Shown here: positions 1 through 9,170 of the stretch, one piece after another | Numbering within the stretch: the stretch's first letter is position 1 | Layout of the letters: each line of letters begins with the position of its first letter | Origin: an uncultured Bacteroidales bacterium | GTDB taxonomy: Bacteria; Bacteroidota; Bacteroidia; Bacteroidales; ML635J-15 | Reading direction: 5' to 3' | Assembly: GCA_905234755.1 (NCBI GenBank) | Contig: CAJOIT010000001.1 | Location: 1-64,000, forward strand | Length of the DNA: 64,000 bases | Program-made: the position numbers and the translations under genes | The notes under the pieces: generated by a model | What the model was told of the DNA's origin: nothing | The model's database searches: none | Seen by the model: only the letters and a program-made list of their open reading frames with translations

Positions 1-1435
1 CTACACCGATGACGGCGACATAGATGTCATCGTAGAAGGCACGGTTGCTGAATCAACAGACAACTGCAACTGGACAGTAACAAGGAACTATACGATCACA
101 GACGGCTGCAGCGTACTCACGGCATCGATGAGCGTCAGCGGCGGTGACCAGACAGCACCGGAGCTTACCGGCACCTGGCCATCAGACCTTGACGGACAGA
201 ACGCCTGCATGGCTGATGCATCAGTATCGGGCCTTGCAAGCGATGACGACATAGCCGCCCTTTACACAGACTGCGGCACGATAACGGTAACACACGAGGA
301 TGGAGCGGCAACTGGCGACAACTGCAGCTGGAGTATAACAAGGACATTCACAATCAGCGACGGCTGCAACGAGATAGAGATGACGCAGAGCGTCAGCGGT
401 TCTGACCAGACAGCACCGGAGCTTACCGGCACCTGGCCATCAGATATTGACGGACAGAACGCCTGCATGGCAGATGCATCAGTATCCGGCCTTGCAAGCG
501 ATGACGACATAGCCGCCCTGTACACAGACTGCGGCACGATAACGGTAACGCACGAGGATGGAGCAGCAACGGGTGACAACTGCGGCTGGACGATAACAAG
601 GACGTTCACCATCAGTGACGGCTGCAACGAAATAGAGATGACGCAGAGCGTCAGCGGTTCCGACCAGACAGCACCGGAACTTACCGGCACCTGGCCATCA
701 GACATAACCGGACAGAACGCCTGCATGGCGGAAGCATCCGTATCCGGTCTAGCAAGCGACGACGACATAGCGGCGCTTTACGCGGACTGCGGCACTATTA
801 CGGTAACGCACGAGGATGGAGCAGCAACGGGCGACAACTGCTCATGGACGATAGTCAGGACGTTCACCATCAGCGACGGCTGCAACGAGATAGAGATGAC
901 GCAGAGCGTATCTGGTTCTGACCAGACTGCACCCGAACTTATTGGTACCTGGCCGACCCCCGACCGCCAGAACTCCACCTATGCGAATGCGGACCTCAGC
1001 GTGCTTCTAGACGCTGACGCAGTAGCGGCGCTTTACAGCGACTGTGGCACGGTAGAGGTTACGGTAACCGGCGATGCGGCAGATCCTACCGATGACTGCA
1101 ACTGGACAGTCACGAGGACCTACAGCATCACAGACGGCTGCAACAGCATCACCGCGAGCATGAGCGTCAGCGGCGGCGACGGCACGGCACCCGAGCTTAT
1201 CGGTACCTGGCCGACTCCGGACTACCAGAACACCTGCTACGCTACAGCGGACCTGAGCGTGCTTCTGGAAGCTGACGCAGTCGAGGCACTCTACACCGAT
1301 GACGGCGACATAGAGGTGATAATAGAAGGTACGGTTGCTGAATCAACAGACAACTGCAACTGGACAGTAACAAGGAACTATACGATCACTGACGGCTGCA
1401 GCGTACTCACGGCATCGATGAGCGTTAGCGGCGGC
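1..1435 (+). repeat. 258-bp tandem repeat array (86 aa per unit)
   Basis: Unit boundaries, taken at the Asp codon before (Q/G)TAPEL, fall at 146, 404, 662, 920, 1178 and 1436, exactly 258 bp apart, plus a partial unit at 1-145. Units at 146, 404 and 662 are nearly identical (type A). The units at 920 and 1178 and the partial first unit are a second type (B). The order B-A-A-A-B-B suggests unequal crossing-over of a larger block. Confidence 0.93.
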
Positions 1436-4400
1436 GACCATATCGACCCTGTAATTGGAGATGATAACCTTGACCGTGAAATTACTTCTACTAATTGTGT
1501 GTTCACAGTACCAGACCTTACCGAAGATGTACGAAACATTTCAATGGATAACTGCACAGATTCAGAATATCTTATAATAACTCAGAATCCAGAAGTAGGT
1601 GATGAGTTAGCTTCAGCAGGAATTGTAACAGTCACAGTATCTGACCTATGTGGTAATTCCAGTACGAAGGAGATAAGCCTGACACTTCCAAGTGCTCTTT
1701 CAATCAGTGAAGTTGAAGACAGCCACATTGAAGTTTCTGGCTATGGATTGTCAGATGGACAGATAGAGGTTTTGGCTGATGGTGGTAGGGCAGACTACAA
1801 TTATTCTATTGACGGTGGCGCTCAACAGAACAGTGGGTTGTTCCCGGGACTGGAAGCAGGCATTCATACTATTGAAGTAATAGATGCCAACGGTTGTACC
1901 GCCTTTATAGAAATTGAGGTTACTGAGCCGAATGAATTGATAGTTGAACTTGTTCCAGACCAGAATCCTCTGCTTTGCGATGGTGATTTCACAACAATTA
2001 CAGCAAATGTTACTGGCGGTACAGGACCTTATACATATAATTGGAGCGATAATGCTGCTACAGGTAACTCAAGCGTAACAAATGAACTGCAGGAAGGAAC
2101 CTATAGTATTACCGTTATGGATGCACACAACTACCCGGCTACTGCAGAAATCCGGATAGAACAGATAGAGCCGCTACGAGCCAATATCGTTCATGGAGAA
2201 ATCTTATGTAATGGTGGTACTACAAGCGCCAGCGTAACCGTTTCCGGTGGCACTGAAAACTATACTTATATTTGGAGTGACAATGTTACCAATAGTCTAA
2301 ACGGCACAGCTTACGACCTTTCTGCAGGAATAACATACTCTGTTATCGTTACAGATGCAAATAATTGTTCTGCAACTGCTGAAATTGAAATATCTGAGCC
2401 ACCTGTAATAGAAATTACTCTTGTGTCTACTTCGCCACAGATATGTACTACACTTGGTTCGATAACCATCAGCGCTGATGGTGGAACGGGTGTATTGTCG
2501 TATGCTTGGAGTGATACAGATCACGATGCAACCTATTCAGGTCTTATGTCTGGTTCTTATACAGTAACTGTTACCGACGAAAACGATTGTCCGATGACAA
2601 TGAATGTTGAAGTTGAGGATATGTCTGTAGTACCTGAAGTATCTATCATTAAGAATCCAGATACCAATGTACTTACTTGTTACGATTCTGAAATAATCCT
2701 TTCGGCAATTGGAGATGGTACTTTTGAATGGTCAACTAATGAAACTGGCGAAACTATAACAGTATTAACGCCTGACAGATATACAGTAACTATAACCGAT
2801 GCAAACGGTTGTACCAATAGTACATTTGTAGACATTGACCAGAGCAACGAGAATCCTACAGTTGTACTTGTAAATGATAACATTACTATCTGTGCTGGCG
2901 AAACAGCAACAGTTGAAATAGAGTCGGTTACAGGTGGAGTTGCTCCTTACGAGTATTCATGGAATGGCGGTTCTTATGGCAATATTTTAGAATTTACTAC
3001 TGAATCTCTTGTATCGGGTACAATGGTAATGGTAGATGTAAGGGATGCCAATGGATGCGTAGGATCGGCAAGCGCAACAATATCTATCAACACACCTACC
3101 GTAGGAACTTTGTCAATTAACAGTGCAACAATATGTGATGGTAATGAAGCAATGCTAACAGTTTCATATTCAGGCAATATCGGTGACATGACATTTGCTT
3201 GGTCAGATGGACTTGGCTATGATGCTACATCTGATGTAATTATGGAAGCTGGAATATATACCGTTACTGTGGTTGCTACTAATGAAACGAACGGAGTTGC
3301 ATGTGTTGACGAGACAGAACTTACTTCAACTGTATCGGTTAACAATAGACCGACAGCAAACATTACTGGTGGTGATGTCGTTTGTGCAGATTACACAGGT
3401 ATGATTAATATTGAAGTAACATTTACTGGTGTAGCTCCATTCAATTACGAATTGTATGACGGAAGTACAATTACAGCAGGCACAAGCACCACCAATACAT
3501 TGACTTTGCCAGTACATCCGTCAGAAACTACTTCTTATTCTATAGTTTCCCTGACTGATGCCAACTGTACGGCAATTGATGGAGACATGACAGGGGAGGC
3601 TGTGGTTACAGTCAACACATTGCCAGTAGTAACATTGACAACTCCTGATGACATTTGCTACGGAACATCTGCAACTATCGAGATTGACAATATTGAGGAT
3701 GCAACAATGCCTTATGAATACTCATGGAACAATGGAGCATTCAGCACAAGCAATACATACGATACAGGCGTTCTTACTGCAGATGCGACTGTAAGTCTAG
3801 TTGTTCGTGATGCAAACGGTTGTGTAGGCGAAGATGCAGTTACTGTAACAGTTAAGCCATTGCCTGAAGCAACAGCAACTGGTGCAACAATATGTGAAGG
3901 CGAGACTGCAAGCATTTCGGCAGGTCCAGCAGGAGCAGACTCTTACGCATGGTCGGATGGACTTGGCACAGGCATGACGGTATCCGCAACGCCTGATGCT
4001 ACGATAATCTATACTGTTACTGTAACGAATAACGGATGTACTAATACAGCAGAATCAATAGTCACGGTTAACCTGAATCCGATTGTTGGCATAACAACAA
4101 ACTACACGGAGATTAACTGCCACCACCGCACGATAAGCGCAACGGCAACCGGCAGCGAAGCCACCTACGACTGGTCTAATGGCTCTCCATCGTCCACGGC
4201 AGTGTTCACCACCGCAGGCGAATATACTGTAACCGCCACAGCACCGAACGGCTGCACCGCCGAGGCGTCCGTTGAAATCACCGAGGACCTTGTGGCATCC
4301 GATGTCGCGATCACCAACAACACCGGCTCCGAGTGGCTCAACTGCATCTACACCTCGATATCAGTGACTGCAAATGGCGGCGACAGCTACCGCTGGTCCA

Positions 4401-4510
4401 GCGGCCAGACCACAGCCGGCATCACCATTACCGCCCCCGAGACATACACGGTCACTGCAACACTGCGAGGCTACGGCCAGCATAGAGATACACCAGCCCG
4501 ACGACCTTGA
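2..4510 (+). CDS. Giant T9SS type B adhesin, N-terminal part (5' partial, frameshifted at 3' end)
   Basis: The frame is already open at the window edge, so the gene starts upstream. Residues encoded by 1-1435 form an array of 86-residue Cys-containing repeats (motifs TAPEL, GTWP, SDGC/TDGC). A HYR-like segment follows, then many SprB/PKD-like repeats with the signatures GGTxPYxYxW and VTDANGC. Such repeats are known from Bacteroidota surface adhesins such as SprB. The frame ends abruptly at 4510 in an Arg/Pro-rich tail unlike the rest, while the same repeat pattern continues in another frame in the next entry, up to a CHU_C sorting domain. I read both as one gene (2-6773) broken by an indel near 4460. 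Base composition alternates: GC-rich to about 1440, AT-richer to about 4080, then GC-rich again. The role is probably surface adhesion or gliding; the ligand is unknown. Confidence 0.8.
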   Translation, partial: YTDDGDIDVIVEGTVAESTDNCNWTVTRNYTITDGCSVLTASMSVSGGDQTAPELTGTWPSDLDGQNACMADASVSGLASDDDIAALYTDCGTITVTHEDGAATGDNCSWSITRTFTISDGCNEIEMTQSVSGSDQTAPELTGTWPSDIDGQNACMADASVSGLASDDDIAALYTDCGTITVTHEDGAATGDNCGWTITRTFTISDGCNEIEMTQSVSGSDQTAPELTGTWPSDITGQNACMAEASVSGLASDDDIAALYADCGTITVTHEDGAATGDNCSWTIVRTFTISDGCNEIEMTQSVSGSDQTAPELIGTWPTPDRQNSTYANADLSVLLDADAVAALYSDCGTVEVTVTGDAADPTDDCNWTVTRTYSITDGCNSITASMSVSGGDGTAPELIGTWPTPDYQNTCYATADLSVLLEADAVEALYTDDGDIEVIIEGTVAESTDNCNWTVTRNYTITDGCSVLTASMSVSGGDHIDPVIGDDNLDREITSTNCVFTVPDLTEDVRNISMDNCTDSEYLIITQNPEVGDELASAGIVTVTVSDLCGNSSTKEISLTLPSALSISEVEDSHIEVSGYGLSDGQIEVLADGGRADYNYSIDGGAQQNSGLFPGLEAGIHTIEVIDANGCTAFIEIEVTEPNELIVELVPDQNPLLCDGDFTTITANVTGGTGPYTYNWSDNAATGNSSVTNELQEGTYSITVMDAHNYPATAEIRIEQIEPLRANIVHGEILCNGGTTSASVTVSGGTENYTYIWSDNVTNSLNGTAYDLSAGITYSVIVTDANNCSATAEIEISEPPVIEITLVSTSPQICTTLGSITISADGGTGVLSYAWSDTDHDATYSGLMSGSYTVTVTDENDCPMTMNVEVEDMSVVPEVSIIKNPDTNVLTCYDSEIILSAIGDGTFEWSTNETGETITVLTPDRYTVTITDANGCTNSTFVDIDQSNENPTVVLVNDNITICAGETATVEIESVTGGVAPYEYSWNGGSYGNILEFTTESLVSGTMVMVDVRDANGCVGSASATISINTPTVGTLSINSATICDGNEAMLTVSYSGNIGDMTFAWSDGLGYDATSDVIMEAGIYTVTVVATNETNGVACVDETELTSTVSVNNRPTANITGGDVVCADYTGMINIEVTFTGVAPFNYELYDGSTITAGTSTTNTLTLPVHPSETTSYSIVSLTDANCTAIDGDMTGEAVVTVNTLPVVTLTTPDDICYGTSATIEIDNIEDATMPYEYSWNNGAFSTSNTYDTGVLTADATVSLVVRDANGCVGEDAVTVTVKPLPEATATGATICEGETASISAGPAGADSYAWSDGLGTGMTVSATPDATIIYTVTVTNNGCTNTAESIVTVNLNPIVGITTNYTEINCHHRTISATATGSEATYDWSNGSPSSTAVFTTAGEYTVTATAPNGCTAEASVEITEDLVASDVAITNNTGSEWLNCIYTSISVTANGGDSYRWSSGQTTAGITITAPETYTVTATLRGYGQHRDTPARRP

Positions 4511-6773
4511 AATCTCTGTAAGCTACAGCGAGATCTCCTGCCACGGCGGCGCGACGACGGTATCCGTAAGCGCGGAAGGCGGCACGCCGTCATATGGCGG
4601 AATCGGCATCTTCTCCGACATACACGCCGGCACCTACACCTACACCGTAACGGACGAGGGCGGCTGCAGCGCAAGCGAGACTATAACCCTCGCCGACCCG
4701 AGCGAGCTCATAGCCATAGTGACCTACGACCCGGTACTCTGCAACGGAGATGCGACAAGCGTCAACGTTACGGCTGAGGGCGGCACGCCGTATGCAGGCA
4801 GCCAGCAGTATGACGGAATCGGCGTACGCACCGAGTACGCAGGCCAGCACACCTACACGGTCAGCGACCGCAACGGCTGCGAGGCAACGGCAAGCATAAA
4901 CATCACGGAGCCCGACCAGCTCGAGTCGTTCGCGACCACTCAGGACGCACTGTGCTTCGGCATGCTCGGCTCGGCCATAGTTGATGTCACCGGCGGCACA
5001 AGCCCGTACAGCATCACATGGCAGGACGGCACCAGCGGACCGCAGAACAACAGCGTATCCGTAGGCACAGCGTTCTCATACATGGTGGTCGACGGCAACG
5101 GCTGCCACATCACAGGATCCGTGACCGTATCGCAGCCCGAACTCCTTGAAGTCGGACTCACAGGCGAGAATGTAAGTTGCGCCGGCATGGCGGACGGCCG
5201 CATAGAGTCGACCGTCAGCGGCGGTTCTGCACCATACACCTACGCATGGAGCAACGGCGGCATACTCCAGAACGCCGAATGGCTGGCACCTGGCACCTAC
5301 AGGCTGACCGTCACCGACAGCCACTCATGCACATCGTACTCCTCGATGATAATCACGGAGCCCCAGCCACTCACTGCAACGCTGTATCCATCAGATGTAC
5401 AGTGCGGATACATGCTCGGCTCGATATCGTCGACCGTCACGGGCGGCACCCCCGACTACAGCTACGCATGGTCAGACTCCCACATATCGGGACATAACGC
5501 AACCGAACTCCTTTCGGGCGACTACAGGCTTACCGTCACCGACGGCCACGGCTGTACGGCCACGGCTACCGCCGGCGTGCATGTCAACGGCGGCATAGAT
5601 GCTCGCGTGACAGTAGTCAGCGGCATCACCTGTCCGGGCGACACCGATGCAGTTTTGGAGGCCACCTCGCAGCAGGGCGCAGAACCGTTCATGTACTCGT
5701 GGAGCAGCGGCAACGCCAGCCATACATTGGCAGGAGTCGGCGCAGGCACCTACTCCGTGGTCATCACCGACGCATGGGGATGCACGGGCAGCGGCCAGGC
5801 CACTGTCGAAAGCCCGAGCGCAATGGATGTCATGCTGACGACCACGGACGCCCACTGCCACAACACCTCTGACGGAACGATATCAGTTGAAGTATCCGGC
5901 GGAACCTTCCCATACGGTTATTCATGGAGCGAAACAAGCTTCGCAGGCAGCAGCAGTGTCACGAGCGCGCATGCAGGCAGCTACAGCCTGACGGTCACCG
6001 ACGCCAACGGCTGCGAGGTACACCTTGTAGCAACCGTAGGCTCCCCCGATGCGATAGTCATCACGGCGAACGTAGAGAACATCTCGTGCAACGGAGTTGA
6101 AGTCAGTGCCGAAGGCGGTACCTCGCCGTACATCTTCTCCCTGTTCAACGGCTACAGCACCATATCTGGCCAGTCGACCTACACGCACCTTGGCGAAGGC
6201 GGCTACGAGATAACGGCTATAGATGCAAGCGGCTGTCAGGAAACACGCAACATCTATGTTATAGAGCCAGCACCACTGACTATGGAGGTTGATGCTATAG
6301 CCCCATCCTGCCGAGGCAACAATGATGGACGCATAGAGATTGTAGCTATAGGTGGAACCGAGCCTTACATGTACGGATGGTCTGACCGCTACAGCGACCA
6401 GCCAGTGATAAGCGCACTTTACAGTGGCGAGTACACGGTAAGCGTGGTCGATGCCAACAAATGCTCAGTCTCGATGGATGCATTGCTTGAAAACAGCTAT
6501 GCCGACTGCCTTAAGATACCGAATGTGTTCACACCTAACGGCGACGGTATAAATGATACCTGGGAGATTGGTAATATTGACATGTTCCCGAAAGCCCGCA
6601 TATATGTATTTAATAGGTGGGGACAACTCCTGTATGAAGCAGAAGGTACCGATGGAAGTTGGGATGGAAAGATACGAAATGGTGGCATGGCTCCAGCAGG
6701 TGTATATATGTACATAATTAATTTGAACACAGGTCACGAAGCATACGAAGGTACATTGACAATAGTATATTAA
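4374..6773 (+). CDS. Giant T9SS type B adhesin, C-terminal part with CHU_C sorting domain
   Basis: This frame carries on the preceding gene after a frameshift near 4460; the first 30 or so residues are out-of-frame sequence, and genuine homology begins at the CEATASI motif near 4464. It holds about ten more SprB-like repeats (GGTxPY, VTDxxGC) and ends in a gliding-motility-associated C-terminal domain: NVFTPNGDGINDTW, then FNRWGQLLYE, a WDG motif and GVYMYII. That domain is the type B sorting signal recognised by T9SS, which places proteins on or through the outer membrane. With no signal peptide of its own, the fragment cannot be exported unless fused to the upstream part. DNA to about 6260 is GC-rich; the sorting-domain end is AT-richer, like the rest of the window. 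A strong terminator follows at 6791. Confidence 0.8.
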   Translation: MAATATAGPAARPQPASPLPPPRHTRSLQHCEATASIEIHQPDDLEISVSYSEISCHGGATTVSVSAEGGTPSYGGIGIFSDIHAGTYTYTVTDEGGCSASETITLADPSELIAIVTYDPVLCNGDATSVNVTAEGGTPYAGSQQYDGIGVRTEYAGQHTYTVSDRNGCEATASINITEPDQLESFATTQDALCFGMLGSAIVDVTGGTSPYSITWQDGTSGPQNNSVSVGTAFSYMVVDGNGCHITGSVTVSQPELLEVGLTGENVSCAGMADGRIESTVSGGSAPYTYAWSNGGILQNAEWLAPGTYRLTVTDSHSCTSYSSMIITEPQPLTATLYPSDVQCGYMLGSISSTVTGGTPDYSYAWSDSHISGHNATELLSGDYRLTVTDGHGCTATATAGVHVNGGIDARVTVVSGITCPGDTDAVLEATSQQGAEPFMYSWSSGNASHTLAGVGAGTYSVVITDAWGCTGSGQATVESPSAMDVMLTTTDAHCHNTSDGTISVEVSGGTFPYGYSWSETSFAGSSSVTSAHAGSYSLTVTDANGCEVHLVATVGSPDAIVITANVENISCNGVEVSAEGGTSPYIFSLFNGYSTISGQSTYTHLGEGGYEITAIDASGCQETRNIYVIEPAPLTMEVDAIAPSCRGNNDGRIEIVAIGGTEPYMYGWSDRYSDQPVISALYSGEYTVSVVDANKCSVSMDALLENSYADCLKIPNVFTPNGDGINDTWEIGNIDMFPKARIYVFNRWGQLLYEAEGTDGSWDGKIRNGGMAPAGVYMYIINLNTGHEAYEGTLTIVY

Positions 6774-6790
6774 GTATATCAAGTTCAAGG

Positions 6791-6820
6791 AATAGGGATG
6801 GTTTTCCATCCCTATTTTTG
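6791..6820 (+). terminator. Intrinsic terminator of the adhesin gene
   Basis: A perfect 11-bp stem (AATAGGGATGG with CCATCCCTATT), a TTTT loop and a following T-rich run, 17 bp after the stop codon. Confidence 0.85.
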
Positions 6821-6870
6821 TTTTATGACTATTTTTTTGCCGAATCTTGTGTGGAGAAAAAAATATTTTG

Positions 6871-6878
6871 TAATTTTG
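6871..6878 (+). promoter_or_regulatory. Bacteroidota -7 box for yebC
   Basis: TAATTTTG matches TAnnTTTG, 38 bp before the yebC ATG. A TTG-containing -33 candidate lies near 6846. Confidence 0.6.
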
Positions 6879-6916
6879 TGCATCGTTTTTGAAAAGTTAA
6901 ATAAAATAAAAGTTAT

Positions 6917-7666
6917 ATGTCAGGACATAATAAATGGTCAACGATTAAGAGAAAGAAAGGCGCATTGGACGCTAAGAGATCAAAGATTTTCTCAAAGTTA
7001 GCAAAGGAAATAACAATAGCAGTAAAGGAAGGTGGAGGAACCGACCCTAACTATAATGCAAAGTTGAGACTTGCAGTTCAGAATGCAAAGGGTGTCAACA
7101 TGCCTAAGGATAATATCGAAAGAGCTATTAAGAAAGGTGATCAGGATGGTGCAAACTTCATGGAAATTACCTTCGAAGGATACGCAGCTCATGGTATTGC
7201 ATTGTTCGTTGAATGCTTGTCCGACAACAACAACAGGACAGTTTCTTCAGTTCGCGCAGCTTTCAACAAGTTCAACGGAACACTCGGAACAAACGGTTCA
7301 TTGAGTTTCTTGTTCGAAAGAAAGGGTGTTTTTGAAATTCCAAAGACAGATTCCATCAACATGGACGATTTCGAACTCGAAATAATTGACGCTGGTGCAG
7401 AAGACATTGAAATGGATGAAGAAACCATAACAGTAACCAGCTCGTTCGAAGATTTTGGCGCAGTAAACAAGAAATTGGAAGAAATGAATATCGTTCCTAC
7501 TTGCGCTGAACTCAGAAGAATCCCGAACGACACAAAGGTTATTTCTCCCGATGATGCAAAGGGCGTTTTGAAGCTTATCGATGTTCTTGAAGATGACGAT
7601 GATGTTGTAAACGTATTCCACAATATGGAAATGACAGACGAAATCATCGCTTCAATGGAAGAATAG
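6917..7666 (+). CDS. yebC: YebC/PmpR-family (TACO1-like) protein
   Basis: The 249-residue product begins with the family signature GHNKWSTIKRKKGALDAKR and continues with KEGG, the PKDNIERAIKKG block and the acidic, three-domain layout of YebC. Family members bind nucleic acid; they were described as transcription regulators, and recent work on YebC/TACO1 proteins ties them to translation of difficult (proline-rich) stretches on the ribosome. Length is normal for the family. The gene has its own -7 box (6871) and its own terminator (7689), so it is probably a single-gene unit. Confidence 0.96.
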   Translation: MSGHNKWSTIKRKKGALDAKRSKIFSKLAKEITIAVKEGGGTDPNYNAKLRLAVQNAKGVNMPKDNIERAIKKGDQDGANFMEITFEGYAAHGIALFVECLSDNNNRTVSSVRAAFNKFNGTLGTNGSLSFLFERKGVFEIPKTDSINMDDFELEIIDAGAEDIEMDEETITVTSSFEDFGAVNKKLEEMNIVPTCAELRRIPNDTKVISPDDAKGVLKLIDVLEDDDDVVNVFHNMEMTDEIIASMEE

Positions 7667-7688
7667 AAGATTATTTAATGATGATATT

Positions 7689-7717
7689 AAGGTCGGATAT
7701 TATTTCCGACCTTTTTT
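7689..7717 (+). terminator. Intrinsic terminator of yebC
   Basis: Stem AAGGTCGGA / TCCGACCTT with a run of six T, 22 bp after the stop codon. Confidence 0.88.
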
Positions 7718-7735
7718 GTATTAGACCAATAGTCC

Positions 7736-7820
7736 TATATTTGTCCTTCGGGATTTGTACTCCCGAAGTAAGAGTATAAGGATATTCTATCCGCTAGATA
7801 CAGATATTGTATTTTTTTTG
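7736..7820 (+). ncRNA. Candidate small RNA with own promoter
   Basis: TTTG (7715-7718) and TATATTTG (7736-7743) form a -33/-7 pair with 17-bp spacing. They are followed by an 8-bp stem (CTTCGGGA 7746-7753 / TCCCGAAG 7761-7768), a GGATA/TATCC hairpin, and ATACA/TGTAT running into eight T at 7812-7819. No ORF or known RNA motif fits. The final stem is short and AT-rich and the predicted start falls inside the first stem, so this is only a candidate. Confidence 0.35.
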
Positions 7821-7926
7821 TGTTTAACTTTCTTATTTATAGTTGCTTATATCTTAATACCATCCTCCAATGTAATATTTTTCAAAAAAAAGTGAAAAAA
7901 CATTTTGCCATGTTATTTTGATGTAC
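7821..7926. other. AT-rich spacer, nothing recognised
   Basis: Between the candidate small RNA and the tRNA-Glu promoter the DNA is AT-rich, with no ORF, repeat or convincing hairpin. Confidence 0.6.
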
Positions 7927-7934
7927 TAATTTTG
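7903..7934 (+). promoter_or_regulatory. Promoter of tRNA-Glu
   Basis: TTTTG (7903-7907), 19 bp, then TAATTTTG (7927-7934); the tRNA starts at 7959. Confidence 0.7.
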
Positions 7935-7958
7935 CAGTCCCAAAACGATGGGAAATTT

Positions 7959-8030
7959 GGTCCGATCGTCTAATGGTTAGGACGTCAGATTTTCATTCTG
8001 GTAATCGGGGTTCGATTCCCCGCCGGACTG
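7959..8030 (+). tRNA. tRNA-Glu (anticodon TTC)
   Basis: A full cloverleaf can be drawn: acceptor 7959-7965 with 8023-8029 and discriminator G8030, anticodon loop TTTTCAT (7990-7996) giving TTC, and T arm CGGGG-TTCGATT-CCCCG (8006-8022). CCA is not encoded. One acceptor pair (A7965-C8023) is a mismatch. The cognate synthetase gene gltX is also in this window (31050). Confidence 0.95.
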
Positions 8031-8032
8031 CG

Positions 8033-8058
8033 AAAGCCACTTTATAAGTGGCTTTTTT
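8033..8058 (+). terminator. Terminator of tRNA-Glu
   Basis: Ten-base stem AAAGCCACTT / AAGTGGCTTT with a 3-nt loop and trailing T residues, directly after the tRNA. Confidence 0.85.
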
Positions 8059-8122
8059 ATTTGTAACAATGCGACTCGTCTACAATTTACCAATGTAAAC
8101 TTGCATTTCCGTCATTTTTGCT

Positions 8123-8130
8123 TATCTTTG
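8123..8130 (+). promoter_or_regulatory. -7 box that sets the M23 peptidase start
   Basis: TATCTTTG lies only 5 bp before ATG 8136. A longer frame from TTG 8118 would begin upstream of the box, so 8136 is the start and the mRNA should have almost no leader. Confidence 0.65.
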
Positions 8131-8135
8131 CAAGC

Positions 8136-9041
8136 ATGAAAAGATATTTGTTTTTGTTTTTATTGTTTCTGTCCGCCGAAATTTTTGCACAGGGAATAGC
8201 AAGAGTTTCGGTGGATACTTTATCTACAGCCGACAAGTTTGTTAAGATTGTGATATACAGTGATAAAACCTGGGATTCGTTGGTCATACAAAAGCCGAAG
8301 CATTATGATTCCGATATTTATCTTGAGGATTGGACTGTTACCGATCACAATGCATATAGGAATTTCGAGATTACATCGCTTCCTGACACAATAGTATTGC
8401 CACTTATTGAGGATTCTACTGATTTCTGTATGCCTCGCGAAGGTTTTGTCTATTCTAAATACGGTTGGCGTCATGGTAGGGCACACACTGGAAGCGATAT
8501 TCCTTTGCATGTAGGCGATTCGGTATATTCTGCTTTCGAGGGTAAGGTTCGGTATACGGGTTATTGTGGCGGATATGGCAATCTTATAGTAGTGCGTCAT
8601 CACAATGGACTTGAAACCTATTATGGTCACTTGTCGAAGATTTTGGTTCGCGAAAATGAGATTGTCAATGTCGGCGAAGTTATTGGTCTTGGCGGAAGTA
8701 CAGGAAGAAGCACTGGTCCGCATTTGCATTTCGAGACAAGGTACAAGGGCTTCCCATTTGACCCTGAAACCATAGTCTGCTGGAAAGACAGCACATTGCG
8801 CTGCGACACTTTGGTGCTGCCAAGAAACAAACTTAATTCTACAGCAAGATACAGTTCTTCATCGTCGTCATCAAATACGACATATACCGGCGAAGGCGTA
8901 TGGCATACTATCAGTCAGGGCGATACTTTGAGTGCTCTTGCGCGGAAATATGGCACTTCGGTAAGCCGTATTTGTTCGCTAAACGACAATCTTACTCCTA
9001 ATACAGTATTAAGACTGGGGCGTAAAGTGCGTGTAAAATAG
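8136..9041 (+). CDS. M23 family metallopeptidase with C-terminal LysM domain
   Basis: This 301-residue exported protein has a signal peptide (1-18, ending AEIFAQ). Its peptidase M23 (lysostaphin/LytM) domain spans about 100-210 with zinc and catalytic residues visible: H117 and D121 in HTGSD, H165, and H196/H198 in GPHLHFE. A Ser-rich linker leads to one LysM peptidoglycan-binding domain (about 256-301, motif ISQGDTLSALARKYG). It probably cuts or remodels peptide cross-links of peptidoglycan in the periplasm, or activates an amidase. The start at 8136 is preferred over an upstream TTG because the -7 box ends at 8130. No partner gene is linked. Confidence 0.92.
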   Translation: MKRYLFLFLLFLSAEIFAQGIARVSVDTLSTADKFVKIVIYSDKTWDSLVIQKPKHYDSDIYLEDWTVTDHNAYRNFEITSLPDTIVLPLIEDSTDFCMPREGFVYSKYGWRHGRAHTGSDIPLHVGDSVYSAFEGKVRYTGYCGGYGNLIVVRHHNGLETYYGHLSKILVRENEIVNVGEVIGLGGSTGRSTGPHLHFETRYKGFPFDPETIVCWKDSTLRCDTLVLPRNKLNSTARYSSSSSSSNTTYTGEGVWHTISQGDTLSALARKYGTSVSRICSLNDNLTPNTVLRLGRKVRVK

Positions 9042-9098
9042 AGAGTTAGGTGCGATGCTTTAATTAAAAGCAAAATGTTGGAATATTTTTGAACAGAA

Positions 9099-9130
9099 TT
9101 TTGTGGATTAAAAAAAAACTTGTACCTTTG
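9099..9130 (+). promoter_or_regulatory. Promoter of the L31 gene
   Basis: TTTTG (9099-9103), 19 bp, TACCTTTG (9123-9130). The 5' leader is then about 35 nt, which is long for this window. Confidence 0.7.
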
Positions 9131-9170
9131 CCGTCCAAAAATTAGTAAGAATAATTAAAAGTTAAATACA

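Noticed and set aside
262..978. Minus-strand ORFs across the 258-bp repeats
   Set aside because: They repeat with the array and are the complement of the real coding frame.
1..1435. Possible CRISPR-like array
   Set aside because: Units are 258 bp, coding and contiguous without spacers; no cas gene in the window.
4440..4480. Programmed ribosomal frameshift at the adhesin junction
   Set aside because: No slippery heptamer or stimulatory hairpin seen; the residue pattern implies missing bases rather than recoding.
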